The notes below the pieces were generated by a model. It was not told where the DNA came from. It did no database searches and saw nothing but the letters and a program-made list of their open reading frames with translations. This document shows positions 12,049-24,530 of a DNA stretch of 64,000 nucleotides, in pieces (position 1 is the first letter of the stretch; each line of letters starts with the position of its first letter). Position numbers and translations under genes: made by a program. Origin of the DNA: Parus major (Eukaryota > Chordata > Aves > Passeriformes > Paridae); contig NC_031769.1 in NCBI RefSeq assembly GCF_001522545.3, positions 11,326,861 to 11,390,860 on the forward strand, read 5' to 3'.

Positions 12049-12602
12049 TCTTGGTTTAACCTCAGACAGTAACTGAGCCCCACACAGCTGTTCACACACC
12101 CTGAGAGAATTGGGAGGGTAAAAGTGAGGAAACTCATGGGTTAAGATAAAGGCAGTTTAATAGGGGTGCAAAAGCTGCATGTGCAAGCAAAGGAAAACAA
12201 GGAATTAATTCCCTGTTTCCTGTGTGCAGCAGGTGTTCAGCCATGCCCAGGAAAGCAGGGTTCCATCATGTGTAGTGGTGCCTTGGCATGACAAACTCCA
12301 CCACTCTGAATGACCTCCCCCATGGCCTTCCTGCCCCAGCTTTATAACTGAGCGTGGTGCCACATGGTGTGGGACATCCCTTGGGCCAGCTGGGGACAGC
12401 TCTCCCCTCAGCTGTCCCCTTTCTCTTGGCCCCATGCTCCTCCCTGGTGGGGCAGCGTGGGAAGCAGAAAAGGCTTTGTCTATAAACGCTGCTATAGCTA
12501 GAGCATCCCTGTGTTAGCAGCACTGCCTCCAGCTCAAATGCAGCCACATACTAGCTATTGGGGTGAAATTTAACTCTGTCCCAGCCAAAACCAGCATGGA
12601 CA
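12049..12602 (+). mobile_element. Solo LTR of the same retroviral family, plus strand
   Basis: This has the same LTR architecture as the copy at 6960-7525, in the opposite orientation. It has a start region CTTGGTTTAACCTCAG, CACACAGCTGTTCAC, AAAGTGAGGAAACTCATGGG, GGCAGTTTAATAGGGGTGCA, AGGTGTTCAGCCATGCCCAG, CAGGAAAGCAGGGTTCCATC, a TATA-like CAGCTTTATAACTGAG (about 12338-12353), GAAGCAGAAAAGGCTTTGTC and an end near CCCAGCCAAAACCAGCATGG. The two copies differ at many positions and by small indels, so they are separate old insertions. No coding region of a provirus is adjacent. The exact ends are uncertain by a few bases and I see no clear target duplication. Confidence 0.9.
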
Positions 12603-15600
12603 GCTCCCAGGACTACCCACAGCCCTGTCCTGCCAGCATCCCTGCAGCCCAGGAATTTCTATGACCTGAGTCTTTTCACACATGAGCTGCAGAGAAGGAT
12701 TTGTGAGCCCAAGAGAGCCAGGTTGGTTGCTGGTCTTGACTTTGGAGGATGAGGGCTCCCCCTAATTTCTTAAAACCTCCTGGATATAGAATTGAGTGCT
12801 GTTTTGCAGAGTTACTTCTACCCCAGTCTTATTTAAAGCTGATGTTATCACCCTTTTTTATGGCAAAGCCTTGGCTTAGCCTCCACTTTCCTGTCAGTCA
12901 CCCTGCTGGTTTTAGCTTCCCTCCTTTTGCTGCTCCAATTGCATTATCGATTGGGCTGCCTCCAGGAGGAGCTTTTGTTTGACACAGTTGGCAGAGAGAC
13001 AAGCTGAGCACTTAGAGCTCATTAGGTGGGTGGGATTAGATTCTAAAGCTAAAATCGGACACTGCAGCAAAGTGATAAAACTCCAGTGCTAGTCACAACC
13101 TCCTCTGAAAACTGAAGGCAGCTTTTGCATGTGCAATTTATGATTTACTGTCTTAAAAGATCTCAGTAGAGATGTGGATTTCCACTGAAATTATACAAAA
13201 ATTTTAGTATGCGGTCTAGGCTGGGTTTTCATTGTTTATCTTTCTAGAAAACTGTCCATGCCATGACAGAGCTTTGCAATGCGATTATTTTAACTTGAAA
13301 CTGAAAGCAAAATCTAGGTTTGCAAATGGAGCTAAAAAGAAGTGTATTTTAAAGTGCCATGGAAGTGCTGTCATCACTGAAAAACCAAGCTGAAGGTATT
13401 TTGTAACAGGAGCAAAAACAGATAGTATTTTTCCTAAACCAAGAAAACAGTATCTCCTTTTCCACAGCATAGTGGAGATAAGGCCACGTCTGTGTGCTAC
13501 AAGACAACGCTGTGTTACAGATCCCTCTGCCAGCTCCAAGTTGTTTGGTATGGCTGAAGGGCAGAGCACATTCCCATGCAGAAATACTTGTCTGAGTTAC
13601 AGAAACTGTGATTCCATGGCAAAAACATCTCCTTAAGACGAGGTGCAGTGTGACACTGGCACATATGTAATGGTTTTAGTTTTGTGGCTGGCCTGTCCAT
13701 CCCTCCACTCTTTGGTGCACACATTCCTGGAATTAATGGATACTTGGGAAAAATGGAGCTATGACAGAGAATGAAAAGGCCATGAGGAGATGAAACATCC
13801 TATGTGCATCCTATTTGACTTTAAACAGCACATAGTAAATAAAATCCCAATGCTGAGAAGAATATCAGTTTATGGTGTACTAGCTATTATCAGCACTAAA
13901 TAACTTTGTGGAAAAAACAGTGTGTAATCAAAGACAGTATTCAGTAATTAACAATTAGTTAACAATCTTCAGTCATATTTTCTGTGCACAATGTTTTGTA
14001 TACCAGTTACAGTTTCTAAACTTAGTTTTGTGAAATAAAATGCAAAGATTGGTATCTAATGAATATTTCTCTAAAGCAGACGGGGCCTATGGGAAATGTC
14101 CCACTCAGCAGTCTGGGCAGGAGTAATCTAGAAGGAAGGTAACTGAATTATGAAGAAACAACCTGAAGAGTCGAAGCCAAGACTGCAGAGTCTCTGTAAA
14201 ACTTCCTGGCTGTTACAGTTCCAAAGGGAACCACAAACAAGAAAAGAGTGGAGGTCTCTCAGCTTCAAAGGTAAGAAAACAAAGTTTGAGCACTCACTGA
14301 TGGGTGAATACTGCCCTGTTCAAAACATCATTCTTTAATTACAACTCTTCCTGTCTGCCAAGGGAGAGGACACCATGTGGTTTTGCTGGCAGCTGACTTT
14401 AACAAATAGATTGTAGGTTTCTCTATATACAATATTTTCTTTAAGAGCCGGAAGATTGTGGTTGAAAGGAATGAATGTTTCTGCCCTTTGCACCCTTGAA
14501 CAGAGGGAAACACTAATTGTCCATGAGGAAACAGCCAGCTTGGTTTTCCCATGGCCACTCAAGCTGTTGCACATCTGCACAGAATTAAAAGTTATAATTT
14601 CCAACTGAATACACATATGTATGTAAACTGTGCATTTATTAATTGTAGTTGTGTTTAAAAGCCACGATTAAAAAGATCACAATCTTCTTGCCTAAAGGAC
14701 TTCACATGAAAATGAAAGGACAGTTTTTGTCCCCAGACTGGTTGATGGAAATCCAGTTAAAATATTTCCCCATTATGAACTATGATTAAACAATGCCTTG
14801 AAAAAAAATGTAGTGAAAACGTTCTCCATAATTTTCAATTGCAGCTTTCCAATTAAATCAGAGCATAACCTATCTGACAATTAGCACACAATGATGTCTG
14901 TCCCTAGTGGTAAAAATATATTGGTTTGACTCTGCTATGGCTTTACTTTTCAAGGGTTGATGCATGCACTTGTTTGGAACTAGGCTGATATCAAATATGT
15001 CCAACTGGAATATACATCCCACTCACTGATGGAATCTAGTGAGGGGTGTTTTCTGTGGGCGAAGTTCAAGAGAAAGGAAATGGAAAAGGGGCCAATATCG
15101 TAAGGGATTTCAAGCTGCACAGAGAATACTCCATATGTCAGCATCTGAAATCACCAGGCAGAGTGCTGAATGACACAGGGTGGCAGCACAGATCAACAAT
15201 ACTGCATTCTGCTCCTATAAAACATAATAAATCCCCGTGTCCTTGCAGAAATTTGTGATTTTTATTGGGGCAATTTTGTTCATGGCTTATTGTCACTGTG
15301 TGATAGTTTTCCTTAAAGATTGTTCACCTCAAGTTGGATTGAAGTCAAGGTAATTACTCTGGCTTGTCCTGGTGCTCAATGAAGTCATTACTGGGTAAAG
15401 AAACAAGTTCCTAGGGTGGGTCAAGCTGGACAGTCCAGGTGAAATCCTGGAATATTGTTGAAATCAAATGAGTGCGTTTTTATGGACTTTAATGGGACCT
15501 GGATTTTAATGCTAGACCAGGAGTTTCAGCAGATCAAAGGAAAGGACAATTAGATGCAGGCATTTAAGTCATTAAAGTCACTTAGGTTTGAGGACAGTGT

Positions 15601-18600
15601 TGCAGAGGAGGGATATGACTTGTTTGAAAATTCTAATCCCAAATCCACGTTCAGTCACTTTTCTCCCTGACCTGATTCCTAGGAGTTTTGCGTGTTTGGA
15701 CTCCCTACTGTCTGAATGCAAATATGTTGAGAAAGTGTGTGATGTTACCTTTAGGCAGCACTATTCCTGGAATTTCTGTACTTTAAAGGGTTCAGTTTGA
15801 AAATTCAATATATTGTTTTAATCTCCATGTATTCCTGTCGTGTAACAGTATCCAAAAGGCAAAATTAACCTATAACTTTCAGCAGAAGTAAACTTAAGAT
15901 CTATTTCTCCATGTCTAAGATGCAGAACTTTGGGTTAATTTTTGTACTCATATCAGCTGCCTTCTCCATCTGGGTTTCCAGCCCACAAAGACATATGCAG
16001 CTTCTTAACTTTAAGCAGAATAGTTTTGCCATTGCAGTCACGTGACATTACTCCCATGTTTTAAGTGCTTGTTAGCAGAATCAAGGACCTTAAGTACACT
16101 GTGAGGTAGTGCTCACTCTCTAAATTCTGTGACTCAGTGGGAAGTAATAAATGAATAATGCCTTTGCATTTTCCAGCCACAATGTCAGCACTGCTTTAAT
16201 TTAATCCATTGTATTTATTTTCTCAGGAACAAAAGTCGCATTTATTAGTAATTTTGAAAAAGAAATAGAAAAGGTTTTCTTCCATTTGCTTAGTCATTTA
16301 TTATTCTTTAATGTGCTTTCAGCTCTTGTCCATCATTAAAAACACTATAGTAACTGGAGATAAAATGAAAGTATGACATCTCAGGAGAAAAGAGACTGAA
16401 ATCTGTGCAAATGAGAGAAGAAAGGGTTTTTAGCCACTGTACATAACTCTTTTCTTTCATTTTGGGTGGTATCTACTGAGCAGCTCTGTCTACTAAACAT
16501 TATATGAGAAAATAGGTTTTCCTTTTTTGCATAGCTAACACTGAAAATAGGTGTTTTTCCTTCAGATTTGATTTCTTGTCTTTTGAATTAAAAACCAAAA
16601 CACTTCACTCGTCCTTTAAATGCTGCAGTGAAGATAAAGGTCAAGTGCTTTATCTTCATATAAAGATGATTACAATAATCTCCTTACACATTCCCTTCAA
16701 AAAGCTGACTTTTCGGTGCCCTCCATGTCTTTCGTGCAGTCCTTCTTTACTTCTGGACATCCTTGTTTCATTCCCATTTACTGGGTATGAATAGAGGAAC
16801 TCTGCTTTGGTCCAAATGACTGCACATTGCACCCACCATCATTAGGTACAGGAAAGGTAATGAATGAAAAAGAAGTTAGCTATGAGAGGGAAGAATTCTG
16901 CCACAAGTTGAGGCAATCTGTGTCAATGTCAAAAGGAGGAAGGACATTTTCACAGCATATATTATGCAGCTCTAAACACTTCCTTGAATATACATTCTGA
17001 GCACATAATCCCTATGATAGAGGTTGTAAGGAGATTTTAAACTTCTATTCCTCAGGGCTTCATCCTGCAATGTGGTGTTGAAAGGCTGCAACTCCTTCTG
17101 AAATCATGAAAGTGGTGGCAAAACATCAGCTGATTTAAATACTTGTAGATCCATTGAAATCTTTCTCCTTGTTTCAGTAACAGTTTATCCCAGCAAAAAT
17201 CCTAGTCCTTCGAAAAAGGAATTTGACAGTTCCAGAAGCTGTTCATTTGTTACAGGATCAGATCAGCAAGCATCAGCAGCACCATGAAGCATATTCCCAA
17301 GGGACAGCTGGGATTTCATACACCTTGGGTATCTGTCAGAATTCTGGTGCTAAGAAAGTAAGCACAATTCAAAGAGGCATGAAAACCTGAGCAGTAATTA
17401 CTTTGTTACTAATATTACAGTGGCATCTGATATCTGAAGGTCTAATCCTGTCATATTCTGATATACTCAGATTAGACAGCAAATGAATTTTTTAAATAGC
17501 CAAAATGGTTCGGGATAATTACAACCAAATTGTCCTCAGTATTTTTTAAAGAATGGTTAAGATAATAAAGATCATTAAAAAATTGCCCAAAATAGCCCCT
17601 GCTATATTATCTCACCTCCAAGTAAAAGTACCCAAGATGATTCCATCAGCACATCAGAGCACTGAGAATTTCTATGGAGATGTGAGGTGTAATGGATAAT
17701 CTGACAAATGTAACTATTACGGTTTGAGCACATCACCAAAATAGCTCCCTGCCTTCTGGAAAGTAACAGTACATTTTAGAATAGCTCAGACTCAATTCAT
17801 ATTGATCCACATAAAGAATAATGACCAACCACACTGTTTCAGTAGAATTAATCCAATCTCTTTCCCTACTTCTCTCGTTGAAGCCTCAAGAGAGAATTAT
17901 TGATTTCTTATACTGTTATGCTCATTCACTTACTATGTGGCAATGACCTACTTTCTGTTTAACACAGTAAACGCAGAACTCTGACTGCACCAACATACAG
18001 CACTAGACTTATGCATATAGAGTTGTGATTGTCAGAGATAAAATCTGACATCCAGTAAGTCTTTGATCTTGAAAGGAAATTGTGCTTATTTGCATCTAAG
18101 TGCTTGCAAGCAATTGCAGGTAATCCAAATGGAGAATCAAAGCCAGAGAAGCTTTTTGGGAGTAATTCACATTTTAAAATTCTAGGCAAAAAGCGGCTTG
18201 GTTTTGATTTGCTCAGAGGAGCATGGGTACTAAATTTGTTGGAGTTTATAAAAGCACCTCCTTTCCAAGTCCCTGTGACCTTGCCTTTGGCCATTGAGAA
18301 AGAAATGCTAATTAATGGAGCATAAAGTGATATTTATTTGTTCCTTGGAAGTCTCTTACTTGAGAAGGATGCAACCTGGAGGGGATGTTGATATTGATTA
18401 TTATAAAATGAAAATAGCATGTTTCCTCAGATGCAACAGTCTTGCACATGTACTGGGGAGAGTGGAAAGCCAGGTAATGAATAACAGAAAGGTTTGGCTG
18501 AAAGGCTTGTGAAGTGCACATCAGCATAGCTCAGGACTGTGGGCAATAAGCAGCGTGAGTGACACGTGGCTTTATGGCAGGACTGCTTTGGTGCTGGGCA

Positions 18601-18812
18601 AAGCCGTCATAATCCTGCGTGTTTTGTGCCAAGAAGAAAATTGGTTTGCTTGAAATGTGGAAAATTGGATGATCCCACTGTCAGTGAATGATGTTCTTCA
18701 TGTGAAGGCAGGAAGAAAGTTCTAAATGTCAAAAAAGAATCAGGAGATTTGAAAATTTGGGTTGAGTAGAACAAAATTTCCACTGCAAAAATATTCTGTA
18801 AATGGAATTTTC

Positions 18813-18901
18813 ATTGGTGATTTTTTGTTTTGTCTTGGTTTTTTTTAACTGATGTTTTGAGCTGGGGTTATTTTTTTTTTATTTTTATTTTTTTTTTTTA
18901 C
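18813..18901. repeat. T-rich low-complexity tract
   Basis: Repeated runs of 8-11 T are broken by single A, G or C, including TTTTTGTTTTG and a run ending in TTTTA at 18900. It could be the reverse of a degenerate poly(A) tail, but no retrocopy body is recognisable next to it. Confidence 0.75.
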
Positions 18902-19958
18902 AGAAAGGATATTTAAAAATAAAAGGCAGCATTTTGCTCAGAGGCATTGGGCAATACTTTGTGACATGAATAAGACTTTCAGTTTTCGTTTGATTTCTCA
19001 AAATGAATGCAGGCTGTGGTGCACACAAGTTTTGATTGAATTCATATTGCAAGGCAGATTTTAATATTTTTCTTTTCAGTCAGCATTCCTCCAGTGTCTT
19101 TTTAAAATTCTTGGTAAAGCTGGGTGTTGCTCACTCTAGATAAAGTTATCAAGCAAGCTCTAAATGAGTAATTAGGACTTATCTACATGAGATCCTTTAG
19201 CCAAAGACAGAGTTTAGTTCCTTGTCCTGGTGTGCATGTCCTAGTTTTCTACTTTTATAAGCTTGTGAATCATGGCTACATGGATAATATATAAATGTAT
19301 ATGTCAAAAGTTTCTTTATTTTTCTACTGCATTTGTTTGAGAAAAGTAACATTTTCATCTACTCAAAAATAAAGCAACTATGAAAAATAAAAAAAATAAA
19401 ATTGGTTTTGTATATAGTCTAGTGAAAAAATATCAACAAAAATTACATTTTTTCAGTTTCTGGAATCTTAAAAATTAATTCTATTTCCTTCAAATTGCTC
19501 TCCTTCTTATATTTCACAAAAATGAAGCCTTCTCCTGAAAATGAAAAAAACCCTCCATAATAAAAGAAAAGCAATATTGCTACAAGACATTTCCAGTGAC
19601 AGATCCTTAGATTTACTTTTAATGTGCATATACGAAAACATATTTTTAGAAGTTCAGAGCTATGCCTGTGTAGCTGCTAGCTGCCCTGTGTTGCTTGACA
19701 ACCAAATTTTTTACAGTGCATCAAACTACAGGATCACTAGCCATTTTTCACATGCCAAGTTTCAAATACAAGTTTATCTGTTTTTTGAGTGATCTTTCTG
19801 AGGGCAAAAGTGCTCATATCACTTTTTTCACAGTTCAGAAGCAGCAAGGCTTTGCACCTTCTCATAATTCAAAATACTTAACCAACTTTACTCATGCTGA
19901 AAAAGTTAATTAGCAGCTGTTATAATATTCCTTTCACTTTCTGACAAGACATATTGGA

Positions 19959-19974
19959 GTGTATATATATACAC
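19959..19974. repeat. Perfect 16-bp TA-rich palindrome
   Basis: GTGTATATATATACAC is fully self-complementary, followed by a further ATATATA. It is a small TA microsatellite with symmetric ends. Confidence 0.85.
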
Positions 19975-22900
19975 ATATATAATTGTAGTTTTACATCCTT
20001 TCATTCAGTGCATTGCATCGTCTGAACCTGCGTGGTAAATGAGAATTATTGCCTCTGTGTTTTCTACTGGTATTAATGTTCAAAGTCACAGTGAAGTGTC
20101 CTTCCTATAAAGAAGTTTAATCCTGGAGTAATTAGTCTCTTCTTTCATCTTCCCTCACAAGAAGGGAAAGGGGAAAAAAAATCCAAACCACAAAGAACAT
20201 GCCGTCGTTGAATCAGTCTTTCTGTGATGACTGTAAGTGAGCAGATAGACCACAAACTTTCTGAACAGGCAGAAGAAACCCTTTCATGTGGTCTGGATCT
20301 CAGAAACCTGTTTGCAAATGTCATGTATGAAAGGGATTACGCTGGAAGTGAGGCTGCTCCGCTGCAGCAGCTTCGTTCAGGGGTGCTTTCAGGTTGATTG
20401 CAAACAATCAGCTGGAAGGACCAGCCCACACAGGGAAAGGGCACAAGTGGCCCTTGCTAAGATATGTAATTTCCCTCTTATTATGCTAATTAAAGAAAAT
20501 TGCCTTCAATAGTATGAAATGATATATCTGTATTGGTTCAATTTAACTAATGTTCCATAGCTGCATAGGCAGTCCACAAAAGCAAATAAAAAGATATTCA
20601 GGTAGAATTTATGGAGAGTGCAAGCAATTCTCCAAAAGGGAGGAGGGCTGAAGTTTTACTGTTTCCACACTACAGATCCTGCTTTATGCTGTTCAAGGGA
20701 TTTTCTACACTGTTTTTCTGATTTTATAACAGTTGCTGACTCTCCTGATAAATCCAATTCAATGAAGACAGTATTACAAAGTGAAAAATGCTGTCTCCTA
20801 TGACAAAAGAGAAAGCACTTTTTTTTTGGGTCAGAATTATGTAATTTCACTTCCCAAGAATAGAACAAATAAAATAAAAATCTTTTTTAGGTTTGTCCCA
20901 GGCTACTGAAGATTCAGTGGGCATCTTTTAAGTTAACATTAATAAAACTTCCATCTAAGCTGCCTTAACTCTGATTTAAAAGGAGCAAAACAAGTTATGC
21001 AGCAACGACATTACACAATGTGGAAAATATAAAGGCTGTTGTCAGAACCATAGTTTTGTATTCCCTGATTAATCTCCAAACTATCATTGTATCTTTGGGA
21101 TACACTTTCATGTAATTTCCATTTGTTTTAGGAGACTAGAAAGCAGAGCAAAATTTATGGTTATTGAAATGTTCTAATTTATTTTGAGAAAAAAATCATT
21201 GTAGAAATAAAATGTAACCTGATTGACTGCAATAATCACAGTTTATATTCCAGCAGCAACCATGAGAAATCAACATTTTCTAGATGCTACTGTAAAACAC
21301 TATTCTTTTTTCTCTAAATGTGGGACATCATGAACTTATATAAAATGGGGTGCAGCACTTGGGTGCACCACTTTATTGTAGCTCTGTGGTGACTTGGTAA
21401 CTATTGGGGTACAATTTGATTGTCCCTGGGTGTGTTGAGTATAGGTGTTAGGTTTGGCAGCCATAAAGTACATGGCATTTGTGGGAGGATCAGTTTCTTT
21501 ACATCCTGTTCGTGTTTCCCTAACACTATGGGCAGGAGCCTAAAAACACACCTGCCAGCAGCAAATGAGCCCCAGTGATAAAGTAATGCCACTGACATTG
21601 CTGACAGCCCTAGAGAAAGTGCCAAGAAAAGTTAAAGTTGGGCTTTAACCTCTGAACTTAAGCCCATGTGGGAAGTGGAAGGACTGCCAGCAATTCCAGC
21701 TTGGGAGCACACCCCATCACCTACAGCAGCAGAAGGAACTTGCACACACTTCAGCTCTTGGAAAAAGATTCAGTTTCAAAATCTCTTAAATCTTAAAACT
21801 TGTTCTGCTTGAATGGCCTACAAGTCACCCAGTAAGTGCCAGTTACAAAGTGATTTCCTGTTCAAAAAATGAGGTGCAAGGTGTCAATGAATTTCATAAC
21901 CAGCCCCTGAGAGGTTACACTTTGATTAGGTTTTAATTTGTAATCAAAGTAGAAAGATTCTGCCCAGTTGCTGGTTTCTGAAATCATTAAAACTCCCACC
22001 TCCGGTCAAACTTATCATCTTCAGCTCATATTTTAAGTTAAATGAATATTTGGAGATCTCATTTAAAGCAAAGTGACAGCAGGATAGAGGAATTAATTTA
22101 TTTTGTAAAATTGGCAGAAAAAAAGGAAATGGACAAAGTAAAATATTACAGCTGAGCTGGCAAGAGGTGTATAAAGAAGACCAATAGTTTGGCTTTTAAA
22201 TAATGTGTGTAAACTCTACATTGTGTTCCAATCAGATCACCTAATTTTTCAAGTAACAGTTTGTTTTTTTTTTAAGGTCTCCTCTTTCTCAAAAGTAGCT
22301 GGAATTCACACTTTGTTTTCTGTCTGTGCTCTCACTAAAGTTTTATCTGTCTGCATTTTTTGTGGATTTATTTTAAATTTGTGTTTTGTTGTTTTTTGGA
22401 TTTTGTATTGTTTGATTTGGGATTTTTGTGGCTGTGCTATCTAAGCACCACACAAGATTTGTTTTTTACACTTAGAGCACTCAGGAGTTTTTTGAGTAAT
22501 TTTGCAAATAAATTATCACAACACAAAATGGAAATTCTCCAAGATCCCCCTTGAAGAACTATAAATTTGGAAAAGATTGTATCACCTGCCACTTCCTGCC
22601 TAAGTCATTCCTACCCCAAATCATTTATATATTGTGGTTATTCTTTTCTGCACCAATGGCAGCCACTGCACTGCTGTGTAGCTCTCCTGGAGAGCAAGCT
22701 AAGCACTGGGGATGGGTGGAACATGCACAGTCCTGCAAAAAGGAGTGGTTTGGGATGTCTGGGGCAAGTCTTGGTCTCTGCACATGGTCACCACTGTAAG
22801 GCACAAACAGAGCTGGGGATCTGAACCACACCATGCAGCATCCCCTGCTACAAACTGGAGGGAATCTGTTAGGAAAAAAATAGATATAGCATAGTAATAC

Positions 22901-24189
22901 CATGTATCCATTAGCTGTCCACGTGATTTCTTCTCCTCATATTGTAAATTTTGGCAAAAATCAAACTGCTTTGATGAGAGAAAAGAAAAGGAAGTATATG
23001 GAAACTGAAAACAGGGCATCACTGATTTGCAAGAGGTTGTTTTGTGCTGACAGAAGTAAATGATCTTAGAGTGACTTCTAGGTAAAATTGTGTAAATTTA
23101 CAGATGTTTTCCTTGGAAGAGAACTACCTAATCTCTTACAAAATCTATTTTTAAGATTTCTTATGTTACCTTTTTTGAACTTTGTTTGGTGTGAAAACTA
23201 GTTTTAATCATACCATGAAGACAAAGAGATATCAAGAGAGACAAACCTGAGCTCTTTAGTGAGATGATAGAAATTTATTATTCACAGCTGCATACACACG
23301 ATTTTGAGTTCTAACAGCCAGCAATTAGTTTAAACAGTAATACCACCAAGGGAAGCATAACTTAGTTAAAATTTACATTTAAATGAGATCATTTGGAGAA
23401 ATCAAATGCAGAACAATCTGTTATTTTATATAACATTTCATACTAGATTTTCTTAGCAAGGTATTCCTCACAATATAGTTTTATTACTTGCTGGTTAGAA
23501 ATTACTGTGATTCATTTGTACATGTAGTGGAAAAAAGAGTCTTACTTACCATTTGTTCATTAACAACCTGATGCAGAAAATTATCTCTGTTCAGGAAAGC
23601 ATATTAACCATGTTTAACTTAACTTTAGCTTGGCCCTGCTGAAAGCTAAGCACGTACTTAAGTGTTTTTCTGAACATGAACTGAAATTCCAAATGCATTT
23701 TCTTGCTCTCTTCAATCATGTTCTCAACTTACAGTGATAGAAACTCTGTTATGAAGCTTTTTGAATTTGTCAGCTATTTTGAATGCTTGTAACCGGTTAA
23801 AAACAATGATACATCATCCGTCATTAAGACTTTGTGGGGACTTTTATGTCAGATAGGAATCTCTTGGGATTTAATTGTGACTTTTAGAATTAGAACAAAA
23901 TAAAAATTGAGTCTTCCATATTCTGGGAAGCCCCTCCATTTCAGATTCCTTTTTTAAAAATCAGGATTATTGGTCATTATTATAATTAAAATGATCCACA
24001 GAATAAAAAGTTCCTAAAGAAAGATTATTGGCATTCCCAAGTATATATACCTTTATAGGGTTTCAGGAATCTGTTTTCCAATTTCCCTGCAAAGCTGGAC
24101 TTTCTGTCTGGATTTGTAACGTCAAACATGTAATTTTTAAAGGATTCTGGAGAGTAACTGTCTTTCCTCTGTTACAAAACAAAATTTCC

Positions 24190-24530
24190 AGCTATTAGCT
24201 TAAACTGGATCCAGGCAGGGAACAGGGAAAGCTTTTGGGGCAGAGCACTCTGGAAAAACACTTTGCAGAGAGATTGGCAGAGTGGGACCCTTAACCCCGA
24301 GCTCCCTGGGGAGCACTGCCCAGCCTGGGGAAATGCCCAGGAGTCTCTGCTGGGAACTGGTTCCTGCAGGAATTCTTTGCCTGAGCTGGCAGGTAGCAGG
24401 CCTGCAGGCAGCATGCAAAGGCTCCTGCTGGAACCTGGCTTGTGGAGTTTATCCACAAAAATACTGTCAGCCAGGACTATATCTCCTGCTGGAAGGACAG
24501 CAAGAGAGTGCCTGCATCCATGAGACACTT
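24190..24530. other. GC-rich patch open on both strands, origin unknown
   Basis: This is markedly richer in G and C than its surroundings, with phrases such as GAGCTCCCTGGGGAGCAC and CTGCAGGCAGC. It stays open for 118 codons on the minus strand and 85-86 codons in two plus frames. When several frames on both strands are open at once, low stop density from base composition is the likely cause. I do not recognise a protein or a transposon. It may be an unrecognised LTR or repeat, or a regulatory island. Confidence 0.4.

Larger units (their letters stand above)
12603..24189. other. No gene seen; 11.6 kb of mostly unique sequence
   Basis: I find no recognisable exon, RNA gene or transposon. Open stretches are short (111 codons at 17959-18294 minus is the longest). 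At 18813-18901 there is a T-rich tract with runs of 8 to 11 T. At 19959-19974 there is a perfect GTGTATATATATACAC palindrome. GC-richer patches at about 20300-20460, 21360-21720 and 22640-22860 may be old unrecognised repeats or conserved non-coding sequence. Confidence 0.5.

Noticed and set aside
12205..12547. Open stretches of 76 and 93 codons on the minus strand
   Set aside because: They lie within the plus-strand LTR and are antisense shadows.
21353..21720. Possible DNA transposon or LTR with short inverted GGTGCA/TGCACC words
   Set aside because: The inverted words are only a few bases and close together. I could not match the body to a known family.
24172..24528. 118-codon open stretch on the minus strand
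   Set aside because: Two plus-strand frames and another minus-strand frame over the same bases are also open, which points to base composition rather than coding.
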